A stretch of DNA of 64,000 nt from the NCBI GenBank assembly GCA_900074885.1, contig FJUW01000025.1, forward strand, positions 124,001 to 188,000, read 5' to 3'. Under the pieces are notes generated by a model that ran no database searches, was not told where the DNA came from, and saw only the letters and a list, made by a program, of their open reading frames with translations. The stretch comes from Rhynchosporium graminicola. Taxonomy: Eukaryota > Ascomycota > Leotiomycetes > Helotiales > Ploettnerulaceae. Shown one piece after another: positions 1 through 12,800 of this stretch; position 1 is the stretch's first letter; each line of letters starts with the position of its first letter. Position numbers and translations under genes: made by a program.

Positions 1-1497
1 GTACCAAATATATATACCCGTTCAAAGCGGAAATCTCGCCCTTCTGCTGTTCCGAAACCTCCAGACAACAACCCCAATCATAGCTCAGCAAATTTGCAGA
101 CTGTTGACATACCGCCCTTGCCTCCACGAAGACAGGGATCAATGCGTCCCCATACGAATACCAGACGAAGCACGCGACAAGACTCTTTCCAGCCCGAACT
201 CGAAGTTATAGCCTCCGATGAGGAAGAACCAGATCTGGAAGATGAATACGATGATGATGAAGGTACTCCGTCACTTACCGGATCATATGGGTCGTCGGAG
301 GACTCTATGATGAGATTACAATTAGCACGCACACGGGAGAGCTGTGACGATAGATTCTCAGGATATCTACTAGCTCTTGCAGCAAAGGCAGCTGAAAAGC
401 AGCTAAGAGAACAAGCTTTAGCAGCGTTTCCCAATGAGTCTATGCACGAAATCGTGGAACACTTCTACGACAGGGAGATCGATGGAGGTTCAGATGAGGA
501 GTCGGTCGAGGGCGTTGGATTACTGGTCCTCAACGATCCCAAACTCGAAAACATCAGGCGGAAATCTACAGAGGTCGGATGGGCAGCCAAGGAAATGCAA
601 CAGCATCAAGAGAAGCTCAATCGCCTTCGAGAAGATGAAACCCACAAGAAGATCGCTGCTGAGGCTACAAAGCCTACATTCCAGGACCCCTTCTGGACGA
701 ATGGCATGACGGATAAAAGCTCGCCTTTCTCCCGTGTCCAGCAGATCGAACCCGTTGACAAGCAAAAAGAAGCAGAGCTCAAACGCATGCGTTCAGCAGC
801 ATCACCGCCCATGCTCGGCTCAGATCTCAGATTTCGGATGTGCCCTTCGCCAAAGGCCACCAAGTTCGAATCCGACCAGAGAATCGACGTCCAGCCCAAC
901 AAATGCGATAATGGTGGGGGACTATGGGGCGGATACTGCGTCGCTGAGGAGCCAGGAGAGTTTCTGAGTCCTAGCGTTAGTAAGCAGCCCGCGCTGATCC
1001 AAACCCCGCGAGCAGATGGAGGGCTTGAAGACCCATTTTCTTCCGCCTTCGGGAGCCAGCTCCCGAATGGTGCTAAGAGCCCCTCGAAGCGTGAAAGTGG
1101 TGTGAGGATGTTGGCTGGTATTGAGGAGAGGCTGAAGGCGGAGGTCGCGAAGAGCAAGGCCGAAGAGGTTCTGCTAGAGGAGTTCGATGATAAATTTGTG
1201 ACGCAGGTTTACAATTACCTGTCACTGGGCTACCCGGCTCTAGCACGTCCGTACGATGATGAGCTGGCACGTATTAGCCGCTGTCCTCAAGAGGAGCTGC
1301 GAGCTGATGACGATAAGAAGAATGCGAAGGGCTACATTGGAATTGCCGAGGAAGTGCAGGATGAGCACTGTCCGCGTTGGAAGGCTCTCAGGTTGTATAT
1401 TTTAGAGTGGGCGAGACAGCATCCCAGTATGTCGAATGGTGCAGCTAGCCCAAGCGCATGGGGTGTTAGAGCTAGAAGGGGAAGTTGGGCTATCTAA
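1..1497 (+). CDS. Unrecognised conserved-looking fungal protein, 5' end outside window
   Basis: The reading frame is open from base 1 to a TAA at 1495-1497 (498 codons visible), with no convincing start, so the gene begins upstream. I do not recognise a named domain. The N-terminal half is charged and low-complexity, with an acidic run around 220-260 (DEEEPD, DEYDDDEG). The middle carries a Glu/Lys-rich probable coiled coil (about 570-660), and 690-1060 is Pro/Ser-rich linker. The C-terminal 110 residues look folded: a Tyr/Leu-rich helix (VYNYLSLGYPALARPYD), a charged loop, then WKALRLYILEWARQHP just before the stop. I take this C-terminal block to be the conserved domain. No intron is needed in the visible part. 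The gene is real with fair confidence; function is unknown. Confidence 0.7.
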   Translation, partial: VPNIYTRSKRKSRPSAVPKPPDNNPNHSSANLQTVDIPPLPPRRQGSMRPHTNTRRSTRQDSFQPELEVIASDEEEPDLEDEYDDDEGTPSLTGSYGSSEDSMMRLQLARTRESCDDRFSGYLLALAAKAAEKQLREQALAAFPNESMHEIVEHFYDREIDGGSDEESVEGVGLLVLNDPKLENIRRKSTEVGWAAKEMQQHQEKLNRLREDETHKKIAAEATKPTFQDPFWTNGMTDKSSPFSRVQQIEPVDKQKEAELKRMRSAASPPMLGSDLRFRMCPSPKATKFESDQRIDVQPNKCDNGGGLWGGYCVAEEPGEFLSPSVSKQPALIQTPRADGGLEDPFSSAFGSQLPNGAKSPSKRESGVRMLAGIEERLKAEVAKSKAEEVLLEEFDDKFVTQVYNYLSLGYPALARPYDDELARISRCPQEELRADDDKKNAKGYIGIAEEVQDEHCPRWKALRLYILEWARQHPSMSNGAASPSAWGVRARRGSWAI

Positions 1498-4400
1498 GAT
1501 ATAGTCTTCGGGCTGGATGGTGTCTGCGATACTTTACGATCATGATGACACGGCATGATGAGTATAGTATATGAGATGAGATGGTGTGCTGAACAGACGG
1601 GATCACAGAATGCACAAAAGCAGGAATAACAAGCAAAACAAGCGAGGAGTTACGGGTTCGAGGTGCGGGTTTGTTTACACTACATTGAGATTCAAGATAC
1701 AATGATTGTCTTTCTCTTGGTTTTTGATTATTTGCTTCAATTTACGTTTCAAAAGAAGACCGCCGTCCAAAGGTCGGGGACGACGAAGGTATGGCAACCT
1801 TTTTTTGCGCTCTGCGATCAGTATACGTTCGATTTCGCTTGACGTTTCATTCCTCACGCGGCACGCATCGCTCTCACTATTGTTTGAGGAGAATTGTGGC
1901 CGGCTGAGTGATACGTGGGTGACGAAGTTAAGATCCATAGATGCACTGGTATGCGAGGCTAACAGTGACAGAGCGAGGACCTGCAGGTGTTTATAGAATA
2001 TGTGGTTAGAAAGCGCAGAGAAGCGCGATGGTTTTATATTTAGTCAGACTCAGACATGAGCGATCTAGTATATCCAATTCATCAAACAGATTGTTCTGCC
2101 TTAGATTAGATTGGCTTCGCGTTTTTCGCAGAACACTGGTGTGAATATGAATGCATACCTAGACTAGATGCTTAGTCTTCCTTCTTCTTTCCTCGCTGTA
2201 TTACCCGTTTCGTGAATAGTCATTGGTGCATTATGATGTGATGCTGACTGAACCTGTAAGACGAGGTTGGCAAGTTGGCACGCGACTTCTTTTGATCTGA
2301 GTCTGAGGTCCTCGCTTGTTGCCCCACATCGAAATTCCTACTGTCTCTTGACCTCCGTCCCCACGTACGTTCCGGATGATGTTCTTTACCGCTGTTCATC
2401 TTCCTGCATTTCGTTCTATTCTTGGGACTGTGGTTGATGAGTTGGCTAGTTGGTGGGTGGCTGACAGATAGACAGGGGTCGATGTCGCGAAACGCTACTC
2501 TGTTGAATGATTTGTTGGTTGGATCGTTGGGAAGGAAGGGTGTTGGAACGAGAGAGTGGCAGGCACGAAAGGGCACGTGCCAGCAAAGGTTGTTGCGGAA
2601 CTGTTAGTTGATTACTCTGGACTTTGGAAATCATCTTGCGCGTTAGAATTGAGGCTAGTGTTGGGGCTTTATTCTTCTTGTGGCACGTTAAAAGCATGGG
2701 TACACAGTTTTGCGGCAGATGTAGAAGATTTTCTGGAACGTTTTGTTAGGCGATGAACGAGGAGAGTAGGGAGTTTTGATACTTGTAGGTAGTGGGTGGT
2801 CTTTTTACAATCGATCATGTCTAGATAAATACGTGTGTATCTTGCGCTGTTGAGTCTTTTGCCTTCAAGTGTTTATTTCTCTTGTGCGATACCTTGAAAG
2901 CATGTCTGATCACCTTAGCTTAAAAGATGGACTTTTTATTTGTTTTCTCTCTATTTATGGTTAAGTTTAGCTAGAAATTTTGGATCAGTCTACTTGGCGA
3001 GAGTACTTCTAATCCAACACTAGTGACAACCAGAATAAATCAGAAAATTTCGACAGGATAAAAAGCAGCTATCAACAGGTCAGGATAATCCTGCTGTTTG
3101 AAGAAACTCCTTTAGAATGTCTAAGTCCCCTTGGTGTTTTATGCCCCATCTGTCTTCTTCAGTCAATATTTATACTTCCTACAGATTTAAGTGCATTTTT
3201 CCACGCCCATGATATCTAATAAAAGTAGAGAGTTGCCAGCACGTTCCTCAGATCCACCCTCATTCACATGTCTCCTCCACAAGTTGATAGCAGAAACTAT
3301 TCCCGAATTGGGCTGTTGAATAATGACAGGCGTAGCATCGCCCAAGGCATATGTCAATACCATAAGTGATCGAGACACAATTTCAACACTATCTATGCCG
3401 GCGTCTTCCTTCTCTACCATGAATACTATGACGATCTCATGAATAATAACAGCCAATTTAGCATAAATTACAACGGCTATAATTATTTCGTCGAATGTTA
3501 AGGAAAACTTTAGCACCCGTGTACCTGAAACTGGATTAGAGATTTCTATCAGATAAGTAGAGATGCATCCATAACTTTCCTGTACACACAGCACTCTGTA
3601 GTATATCTTGCGCTGATAAAACTGGCCAGAAGATATTGGACACACTTACTGCGCTTACCACACTATCCACCTCAACCACGACCGAGATCACGACACATAC
3701 TCAAACTGCCAAGAAAGGACACTCTACCAATCCACCACCCGGCACAACCTTTCAGCCCTTTCCCTTTATCAACAGAGACAGGGGTGGTACATATCTACAC
3801 CCTTGACTTAGGACGCCACTTCTACATCGACAACTCCTCCGCCGGATGATGAGTCATCAGGAGCTATTAGACAAAGGAATCTATGGTTATACCCAGCCCT
3901 AAGCATATTTCAAGACCTTACAAGGTATATGCTCTTGATCCTGGATCAGGGAATAGCTATCCAATAAAAGTAGAAGAGTCTTCAGCTATGGACAATTACA
4001 CAAAGATTTTGTCGGCTTCGGCAATTATTAATGGTGTTGTGACTTGAAGCGCGCAGGTATGAATTCCGATGGAGACTTTCGCAGGAGGAGGTGGTGGATC
4101 TTGTCGCTGGGAAGAAGCAAGCCTGTAATTTGGGTTTGGGGTTTGGGAGCGAGGGCTTGTCCGCCTTTTGACGACGTCGCGTTATAAGATGGATTAGTGT
4201 TTGTGGTCGAGCATGGATCGTTTGTATGTGATTACGAGAGAGGTCTACATCAGGGGAGTGTTTTTATGACACGTAAATGGGATATGCTCACTCTCTTATT
4301 TTCATGCGCTCTCTTGGCCTTTTCCTGATCAAATGATAGACTGAAATCATATTGTTAATCTTAGTTCAAACTTGATATACTATAGCTGGTGTTGATCTAG

Positions 4401-5634
4401 TCTGTCCACCAGTGACACACGCAATATATCCAGGCTGAGCCTGTATTGTGTGGATGTTCCACGGCCGGGCAGATCGTGAGTTAAAAGCCAAAGAGTCTTC
4501 CCTGCATTCCTTTAGCTATTAAGTGAAAGTTAGCAACAGACATATACTAAGGTACTAGTTGAATCGCGATGTAGACTCGCACTTCATCGGGAATGAAACT
4601 GCCCCTCCTCGGAAGAATCGGTCCAAATTCGCAAAGTATTTCATCCGCGTAAATTGATAAATATCTCCAGAGGTGTTGGAAATCGAGATCAGATCAAAGT
4701 AAATCTTGATGGACATTTTAAGATTCATCTTAGCTTACGATAACTCTCATATAGATTTGTCGAGATTCCGATGCTTTTAGGGAAAGCAGCAATCTCGCTT
4801 CGCCTCGCTAAAGACGGGAGAACCAAAATAAAGGCTGGACGGGGACGCAATCGATGTCAGAGTAATGTGTCCAATACTGACGAACCTCATTCTACCCTGC
4901 GTATCGATGAAGTACCAAAATGATACATATGCCTTTCGAGTCAACATTCTATTAGTTTTTCACGATATTACTTTGATATTCAAGTTCAGTTCAGGACTAT
5001 TTTCCGTTACTTTGAATTCTCTTTATATCATTGTCCGAGGTAAATTTTGTGATGAAGAACGCTTTTGAAGTGGTTATTTCATAAGTTCTTCTAGATATCA
5101 ATCTGGCATCCAGGTGATCTCTAGAGTCGTTCGTGACTTTCATAATCTTGTTACACCCTTGCCGGCCTATTAAGCTACTTTTTTGTAGTATTAACCGGAA
5201 GGGTAGAGAGATATCAGAAACTATACAAAATCTAATATTGCAGCCGTAACCTTTGAATTGTTTGACTACGTTTCTTTTTTTTAGCACGCAGTCGAATTGT
5301 ACACTGTGAACTGAGGAGGTTTGCGTGAGAATACCGACTGCTGAAGATATCCAAGCTGGAAAAAAGGCAGTTATAACATGATCATACAGTAAACAATACT
5401 TATTGAGAGATTTGACTGTTACACGAACGAAAACTGATAATGAGGGAATGGCGTATGGTGATGTATACTTGAGGATTGGTAGTAGACGACAATGAACCAA
5501 AATCACGACTCCGTACGGGGCTAGCGCCCGCTACATCTCACCGCATCTTCTTTCGGCGGCCGTAACTTCAGCAGAAACGGAGCACTCAAACTCTCCCCTC
5601 CAACAAACCTCCACAATCAAACCTCACCACCACA
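1498..5634. other. Intergenic, no supportable gene (4.1 kb)
   Basis: No reading frame here has splice support or a recognisable domain. The base composition becomes visibly A/T-rich from about 2800 to 5500. The two longest open frames, minus 3187-3645 (152 codons) and minus 4997-5506 (169 codons), have unusual composition and no motif, and may be chance or remnants of decayed sequence. The last 100 bp before 5635 are C-rich and lack A/T runs, as expected for the leader of the following gene. Confidence 0.5.
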
Positions 5635-6249
5635 ATGCCCACCGACGAATACACCCCCGTAGTGCGCGGTGCACTAAAACTAAAAGGTTCCGCACCAGCC
5701 GGTATCAAGAAGAAGAAAAAGAAGCCCAAGACCATCGACTCCGAAGCTTCGAGCTCGACTAAGAAATCCGCGCTGCAGTCTGCGCTCGAGGAAGAGGATG
5801 CAGAGTCTTCGAAAGCGGTGGTGAAGGGAAAGAGTAAGGAGGGAGGAAAAGAGACGGGAGAGGAGGAGGAGTTGGATGAGGCAGCTTTGAGGGAATTGGA
5901 GGATAAAGAGGGAGATGGGAAGACGGCTAGTGAGAGGGCTTATGAGGAGATGAGGAGGAAGAGGGTATGTGTTCCTGCGTGCTGTTTTTGCGCTGGCCTT
6001 TTGGAGGAGGGGATACGGATTGGGGAAGCGGCTTAGGATCAATGCTGACTGGCTATTGTAGCTGCACAATCGTTTGCAGAAGGAAGGTGTCAAGACGCAT
6101 AAGGAGCGGGTGGAGGAGTTGAACAAATACCTCTCGAAGCTCTCAGAGCATCACGACATGTACGTTTCCAAACTTTCTCATTTTCACAGCCGCTTCGGAG
6201 TTGCATTGTACTGACCAAATATTTCAGGCCTCGAATCGGACCAGGATAA
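5635..6249 (+). CDS. FAM32A-like nuclear protein (DUF1754 family)
   Basis: Three exons: 5635-5964, 6062-6159 and 6228-6249, encoding 149 residues. Donors are GTATGT at 5965 and GTACGT at 6160; acceptors end at 6061 and 6227. The N-terminus carries the family pattern of a short hydrophilic start, GALKLKG, and a basic run (GIKKKKKKPK, residues about 23-32), which is a probable nuclear signal. A long acidic/lysine-rich middle follows. The C-terminus (residues 110-149) is the conserved helix with RLQKEGVKTHKERVEELN and the closing LSEHHDMPRIGPG. The human relative FAM32A is a small nuclear protein associated with the spliceosome; a similar role here is inferred from family resemblance. The last exon codes only seven residues plus stop, so automated models may end early by reading into intron 1. 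Confidence 0.85.
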
Positions 6250-6943
6250 CACTTATGGATTCCGAGAGATCGATGGGTTATGCTTGGGAGGGCAATCCCG
6301 TATCATATAAATTATGTATTCTGGCGTTGGAGAAGGTTAGTTCTGGAGTTAATGCTATGTTCGCATATACACTTTCCCACCTCTTAGCAGGCGCCGCTTT
6401 CGATCAAGTTCCGAATCTTCTTTCCATAGGTCCGCCATTTGCCTTCGTCACAAGAGTCTCGCTAAGGCTGCATCGACTTACCGTCCCAAGTAGGGCACTG
6501 TGTGGATTTATACGTAATACACACTCAATGCACACCTTGAGATATGTATCTACTACTACGATACATGACATCTGTTTGATTGCGAGTTCAATATTCCGAT
6601 CTACGTCGGTCAAAGAAAACAGCCGTTCCCTTTCTGTCACCCCAAAAGACCCTATGTCGATGCCGAATCAATGATATGCTAATAAGCGTGTGAAGGTATC
6701 AAAAACATACACAGCAAGTCCTAGAACTCCCTCGCCGGTGAATGCCACCCATACCAGGCCCCTATATGTCTTGAAAATGTTCGTAGACGCAAAGAATCCT
6801 GACCTCCAACCATCCAGGTGCGCAGAAGGAGCGCCTTGATTTCCACCGAGTGCCATGTACATTTGCAACCTCAACAAATATCCCGACCTTCCACAAACAA
6901 TCACTCGTCAAATTGGACCAGGCTAGAATGCCCCAATCCCTTT
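6250..6943. other. Intergenic between convergent genes
   Basis: About 0.7 kb between the 3' ends of the FAM32A-like gene and the E2 gene. It should hold both 3' untranslated regions. A 157-codon plus-strand frame (6201-6674) overlaps the last FAM32A-like exon in another frame and has no motif. I see no RNA gene or repeat. Confidence 0.5.
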
Positions 6944-9827
6944 TCATTGGATATTTGCATGCTTATGCGGCTTTGGGATCGTAAAAACTCCCTTCGGAGG
7001 AGTAGGCTTGCTGTGCTGTTGAGTAATGGCTGGTGCGTCACTGTGAGGCTGAGCAGGTAGAGTTTTTGGTGGTACATGTGGCATGTGAGGTAACTTAGAG
7101 CTTTCGGCTATTGCCTGAAGCTCCACTTGCCAGTCCGCCTCGGTAAAAAAATCCATCTCATCCTCGAGATCTTGATGCGAAGGCGTAAACTGTGAAGGGT
7201 TCTGTACCATCTCACCCCACGTCTCCATTAACTCGGGGTCTATCGACTTTGAATCCTTGTTTATGTTCACATTAACGTGTGTCTCAAGTTTCTCCACGCT
7301 GGCTTTGATGGTGTTGTTATAGCCAATTCCAAAATCCTTGCATGCTTTCTTGACCATTTTCTGCGTCTTATCGCGAGCGTAAAGCCATTCAAATTGAGTT
7401 GATGGTGTTGCGGAAGCTTTAAGCTTCTTGCTCGATGGAGTGCCATTATTGGATGCTTTTGACTTCCGCTTGGGTCTTGATTCCTTGATGCGAACTTCAC
7501 GTGTTGGAAAAGCAGCTGGCTCATATTTGATGTCGAGCAATGTTGACAGCTTTTCGACCAGATTGTTCACCGACATTCCGGGGGGCAGCCTTGGTTTGAT
7601 TCTTGTCACATGAAGTAACCAATAATCAGTCGGCCCAAAGTTTAGTAAACCCGGGTTATCTGCTACCCATTCTCTGACATAACCCATCACCTTGATTCCA
7701 TTGTGAAGATAGTACATCCGACTGATGTCCTTCCCTACGGTGATCGCGATGTTAGTATTCAATCATATTCGCACGTATAAGGAGTGTCTGGGGAATAAAG
7801 TACTCGGAGAAACTCGATCGGGGAAGAAAAAAATGCTGCCCGAAGAACGTACATATGTATTCCTTCGCTTGTGACTCCGCGAACTTGTTTTCCAGCCAGG
7901 CGATCATGGCAAATCTGAGTGTTCTGGACTCGACACGCGCTTTATGTGCTAGGTTTTTGGTAGTTGTGCCAGTACCCTCATATCCAGGCTCATTCTCCCA
8001 GGGCATAGGAGATCCTAGGATCATGGCTTGGATACTGACCAGTACCGAAAGAATTTTGCTCTTGTACGGCTGCCAAGCTTGAGACGGATCTCCAATCCAG
8101 GTGTTGAGAAGCGAGAGACAGACCATGCCCGAATGAAGGTGGAGGTTGGGGTTGAACGACTCGCCATCCTCGTCGTTACCATGCATAGTGAATGTTATTT
8201 TTGGAGGTGTCGCTGGGTATCTCTCATCTAGGAAGATATCAAAGCTTTGATCTGTCAGCTATATTCGCTCCAAAATATTCAATTGTCACTTACACAAAGA
8301 GCCCGCCTGCATATGGTGTGCCCTCAGAACCGATAATAAGCACCTTCATAACGTCCGATCGAGATTCAGCAACCTTCAGGAAGATTCCAGGAGGAAGCGC
8401 CGTTTTCAACGTGGCGATTTCTTTGCTAATGGTGGTCAACCTGCCCCTATTGGATGTCTGCAATAATTTGAAATTCTCGGTATAGCGATGATGAAGCAGA
8501 ACATCATCTGTAAAAGTGACTTTGTTGTCGTCCGCGAATCTGGCCCACGGGTCCTCGGGTTGTGCATCGACGATTGGATCTGCGTTCCTTGCGACGACTG
8601 CATCCAACGTTTCGAAGCATCTCACCAAGTCTTGTAAGTGCCTGCTGGTCTCTTTACTATGCCGTGTATTCGCTACCTCGATGGTTGTCTTCGGATTTCG
8701 CAACATACCCAGGAAGGTTCTGACCTGAAGGTAGGTATCGCCATAGCAAGCGATGAGGGGTTTTGTACTCGACGTACTGTTCAGGTTGTGCAACGAGATA
8801 TGTGAAGGCAAGCTTAGGTCGCCCAAACCTGGAGTGTTTGCCTTGTGTGGTCTTTCTTCGAAGAGTAAGTGGAAAAGTCCGGGGTGGTTTGCAGTCTTGA
8901 TGACAAACTCAGCAGTTGCCTGATAGACCTCAAGACGCTCTGTAATGTCGACGATCGAGTCATTCCGAATTAATTGGGTGATCGTATCGAAAAGTATGCC
9001 AAGGCGGAACATGTCGAGCTCAAGTGTGGTATCCGAGTCCATGGGAGGTAGACAAGCACCAAGGATCTTAACAGTGTCCTTCAGCAAGTCATCTTGGGAT
9101 ACGTTTTGATCTAAAATATCCCCCTTGTCATCAGAGGCGACGACCTGCAGTAAGGTCAGTACGCAATTCCACTGGGAGAGGTCGAAAAGGTGGTTGATAG
9201 ACATACTTGATGTCCTATGATCAGTTCTGCGGTCACCAGGGCTTGAGTCATGAGCGCCTCGTCTCCGGCATCTACAGGCCAGCCTCCAACCAGTCCACCG
9301 TAACTGGTGCCATAGCCAACCCCTTGCGTGCCCGCCTTGGCCTTCAACTTCGACTTCGCATTCGTCATCGCATCGGCCTTATTCTTCTTCTCGTTATTGT
9401 TTTCAGACTCCAAGCACAGGCTGTCGAACTGAGAAAGGAGCAACCAGATCGTAAACTGTCTTGCTCGATCGCAACAATGATTCACGACCCCTAATGATGT
9501 AAAGAAGCTCTCCGAGGCGAGCTTTGGGGTCTCACCGCAGCCAAAACATGTCGAGTGGCCTTGCTTACAGGTCCATGTTGAGAATTGGCTCCTGGGTGGA
9601 ACCACCTGCGATCCCGCCAACCAGGTGTCGAAGATCCTATCGTAGTCGAGCTGAGGGGATATCTCCGAGCAGTTCGAGTGGCTGCATTCGGAGTGGAACT
9701 GTGCGCGCAACCTCTGAACGCTTTGAATAGCGCGGTCGCGCTGTTCAGTGACTTCTGAGCGGCTCTGGTCGCTGCCTCTGCCTTTGCCCTTGCCAGACTC
9801 GACGTGCTTACTTGAGGAATTACCCAT
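6944..9827 (-). CDS. Large ubiquitin-conjugating enzyme E2, BIRC6/UBE2O type
   Basis: Four exons on the minus strand: 9827-9207, 9144-8294, 8244-7853 and 7734-6944, giving 884 residues. Introns are 62, 49 and 118 bp; the last has a perfect TACTAAC. The UBC fold spans about residues 440-640, with TPYAGGLFVFDIF, then SFNPNLHLHSGMVCLSLLNTW, and the catalytic Cys at about 533. The usual HPN is NPN, as in BIRC6. Upstream is a long helical region. Residues 48-119 contain paired Cys/His (C48, C53, C87, H91, C94, C97) that could bind zinc. The start MGNSSSK is an N-myristoylation consensus in a good context (A at -3, G at +4). An in-frame ATG 33 bp upstream (9860) has weak context. The tail has a bipartite-like basic stretch (SRPKRKSK). 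By family, it would transfer ubiquitin without needing a separate scaffold; substrates are unknown. Confidence 0.88.
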
Positions 9828-12800
9828 GTTTGCTGGTGGTAATGTTAATACCTTACGCATTCATGTTGTGGTCGAAATAAAGATGGGGACGAAGGACGTA
9901 AGGTGCAGGAAACAGGGAGTAGAATAAATGACGCTAGACGGGCGAGCAAACGGAGGGAAATGGAAGGCACGTGTCTTCCAACTTCGAAAGCAGTCACGTG
10001 AAACCAAACATTGCGCCTTCCTTACCAGGACTACCAGTCAGTTTGAATTCCGACTACTCTTAATAGGGTTGACAAAAGTGACAAAAGACGCAGTTGATGC
10101 AAGGCTGGGCAAATTCGGCTCGAGCGAAGGACTCTTCAGAACAGCAAAGTCATCATAGAATAATACGACTTTGAAGTAGTACTTTATTAACGTCCTGTAA
10201 TCTTTTCGCGACTTTGACTCGCAAACAGGATCTTTCACTGAATATTACTCCAATATCGTATAATTATTTGATGTCTTTGATGAAGGGAAACATATCCTGG
10301 CTTCGCCGGAGACATATATGCCCAGTCTGGACGACATAATGAAGGAAGAAAGTATACACATATAAGCTGTCTAGCCTCTGCGAAAACCTCTATCACTCGA
10401 GGAATTTGACTTTACTACGAGTGCTTTTCTCAATACGTAACGACTACATCAGATGGACTCAGGCTTCAACCTTGAGCGCATCTAGCACGTTTTTCGATCT
10501 TTCGAGGGCACAAAGCGAGCAAAACGCAACGGTATGAGATGGAGCAAACTTGCCAATGCAGTTAGAGCCAGAAATCTTAGTACGCATGCCTCTATTCATC
10601 GAGGCCAATATAGAAATATTGGGTACGGGTTCTCTGAGATGGTGGAGCAACTGAGCGATCGAGGCTTGAAAGCTGGCTTAAGCCAACAACAGGATGAATC
10701 AAATGATTACTCATACCTAACCACATAGGATCAGCACGCATCTTACAACAAATGCCGACGAATCGAGTACCTGACGAGTTATTGAGTACTGACCAAGAGA
10801 TATGTGCATAATTGGAAGCAAGTATTGTCGACGACCCAGAAATAAGGGTCTGAGTTGTGTTAAGAGAGAGACTTAGAAACCTGTCGTTTCAGCTCTGCAA
10901 CAGTGAGCAAATCAAACAGGGGACTCAATTGAGGGCATTTAGTAGTTGTACTAATTTCAACCAAAATGTTTCGTATTGTTTGCAGGATGAGGCTTCACTT
11001 AATCAGGCCTCCGAATCCCGAGTGCATAAACAAGGCTTTGTGTCTAAGCTCCTGGCTCTTACCTTCAGTGTTATGTGATACACCAAGAACATTCAGATGC
11101 ATCAGTATGCTCCGTGGCTGTTGCTTAAAGAAAATTAAGCCCACGATGAAGGAAGTGAGGTCGAGCTCGCTAAATTACTAGTGGGCTCAGACACGTGATA
11201 CTGTCACATGACCAAAGGATAAAAATAATTGCACATGTGTTTCGTTTTTATGAGCTAATGCTACGAGGATATAAGGTCCCTAACAAGACTGTGCAGCGCT
11301 GCGTGAAGTCGTAGCTTTCGTTATGATATCAATCATTATAAAGCATAAAAATGCAGGTATCTCCTTCTTTCTCAACTATACTAGCTTACCCTAGCTTGCT
11401 TTCACTTACCAAGCTCAATTCATTCTTGGGTAATCTTGGATCTTCCCTAGGTACCGATATCAGGAAAAAAATGGCCGATGGGGGCCCCTCTCTCCGAGAA
11501 TACCAAAGCCACGAAACGAGTTCAGAACTCGACTTGACTATCATGGCAATGCTAGGAGAAAGTTTCGTGATATCATTAGGTATGTATTTTCAAATACACC
11601 AAGATGTTACTATCAGCGTCGCCAAAACCGGCTAGATACTTTGGGATTGATAGCGTCTATGGGACTTCTCACAGCTATTCTCAGATTCTTTCAAGAATTA
11701 TAAAGCTCAATGATACATCCAATATATTCGATATAATTTAACGATATAGCAGTGCAACCCTGATCGGTAGGCGCTGATGAATGTGTTTAATGATGTAATC
11801 ACAATCCTTAAATCCATTTCACTTCAGTGAGGCTTTAAGCGGGAAAATGAGTCGAGTTTTATTTCGGATGACAAAATACTCTCGAAGATAACCAAGCCAT
11901 CCATTAGAGTGACTTTCTCAGATTTCCGTGTTGTCATTCTGCGGCGATATTTGAACACAAAGGATTGGTGTGGCAAGTCATTTGTGTGATGAGTGCTGTT
12001 CGAATTACTTCAAACGTGTGCACTCCTGCCAGTACATTGTCATTGAATAGCTTGGCCTTCAGCGGTTGCCATGTGTATGGTACATTAGCAGGCGCTTGCT
12101 ATTTCGTTTCCGTTAAGCGTTCGATGGAATTGTCTTGCGTCTTTGCCATCTTGGATGGCAGAAGTTCGATCGGTAAACCAATGATCGAGAGTATACGTCA
12201 AGGCTTTGAGGAGAGGAGCAAGAGTTGACGCTGGAAGAACGAGGCAAAGTCATGAATTTCATTGGTCTTGAATCGAGCTCTTGAAGACCGCCAACACTTG
12301 CCCACGGGGTTCATACATGCAATTAGCGATCCGCAAGATGAGAATCACACATCCTCGGGGTGGCGAAGTGAATTCGGAAAATCCCCACTGTGGCAAGCTG
12401 ATTTGAAACCATCCTGGGACGGCATGAGCTCTCGTATCGTACTCCGCGATAACTAGATCTGGCTTTAAGCCTGGCGAACATTGGTTACATGTACAAAGTA
12501 TGAGCCACCTTAACTCGCTGGAGTACAGTAGATCAATACCGCTGTGGCCATTACACCCTCCACAGGCGTTTGTGCGACTTGGTGGCAAACTTGGAGCTTA
12601 ATGGTTCAGGACTTGACTTCGAGAGACAGGCAATAATCACCCAAGGGCATACTCAGATCAAGAGGATTCGAACCTTGCACCTTTCATAGATTGTACTTCC
12701 GGGTTGTAGTGCGTAATAGATAATTTGAGATCCCGAGTATCGTTCACGAAAATAAGATGAGCTTCTTTCAGTGTCAAACTCTGACATCAGTCTTGGAAGG

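Noticed and set aside
3187..3645. 152-codon minus-strand open frame
   Set aside because: No motif, no splice links, isoleucine/valine-rich composition in A/T-rich DNA; likely chance or relic.
4997..5506. 169-codon minus-strand open frame
   Set aside because: No recognisable domain and no nearby splice or leader features.
12600..12740. tRNA-like T-arm sequence on the minus strand (GGTTCGAATCC near 12,664-12,675)
   Set aside because: The flanking bases do not form a five-pair T stem, and I could not find matching acceptor, D and anticodon arms.
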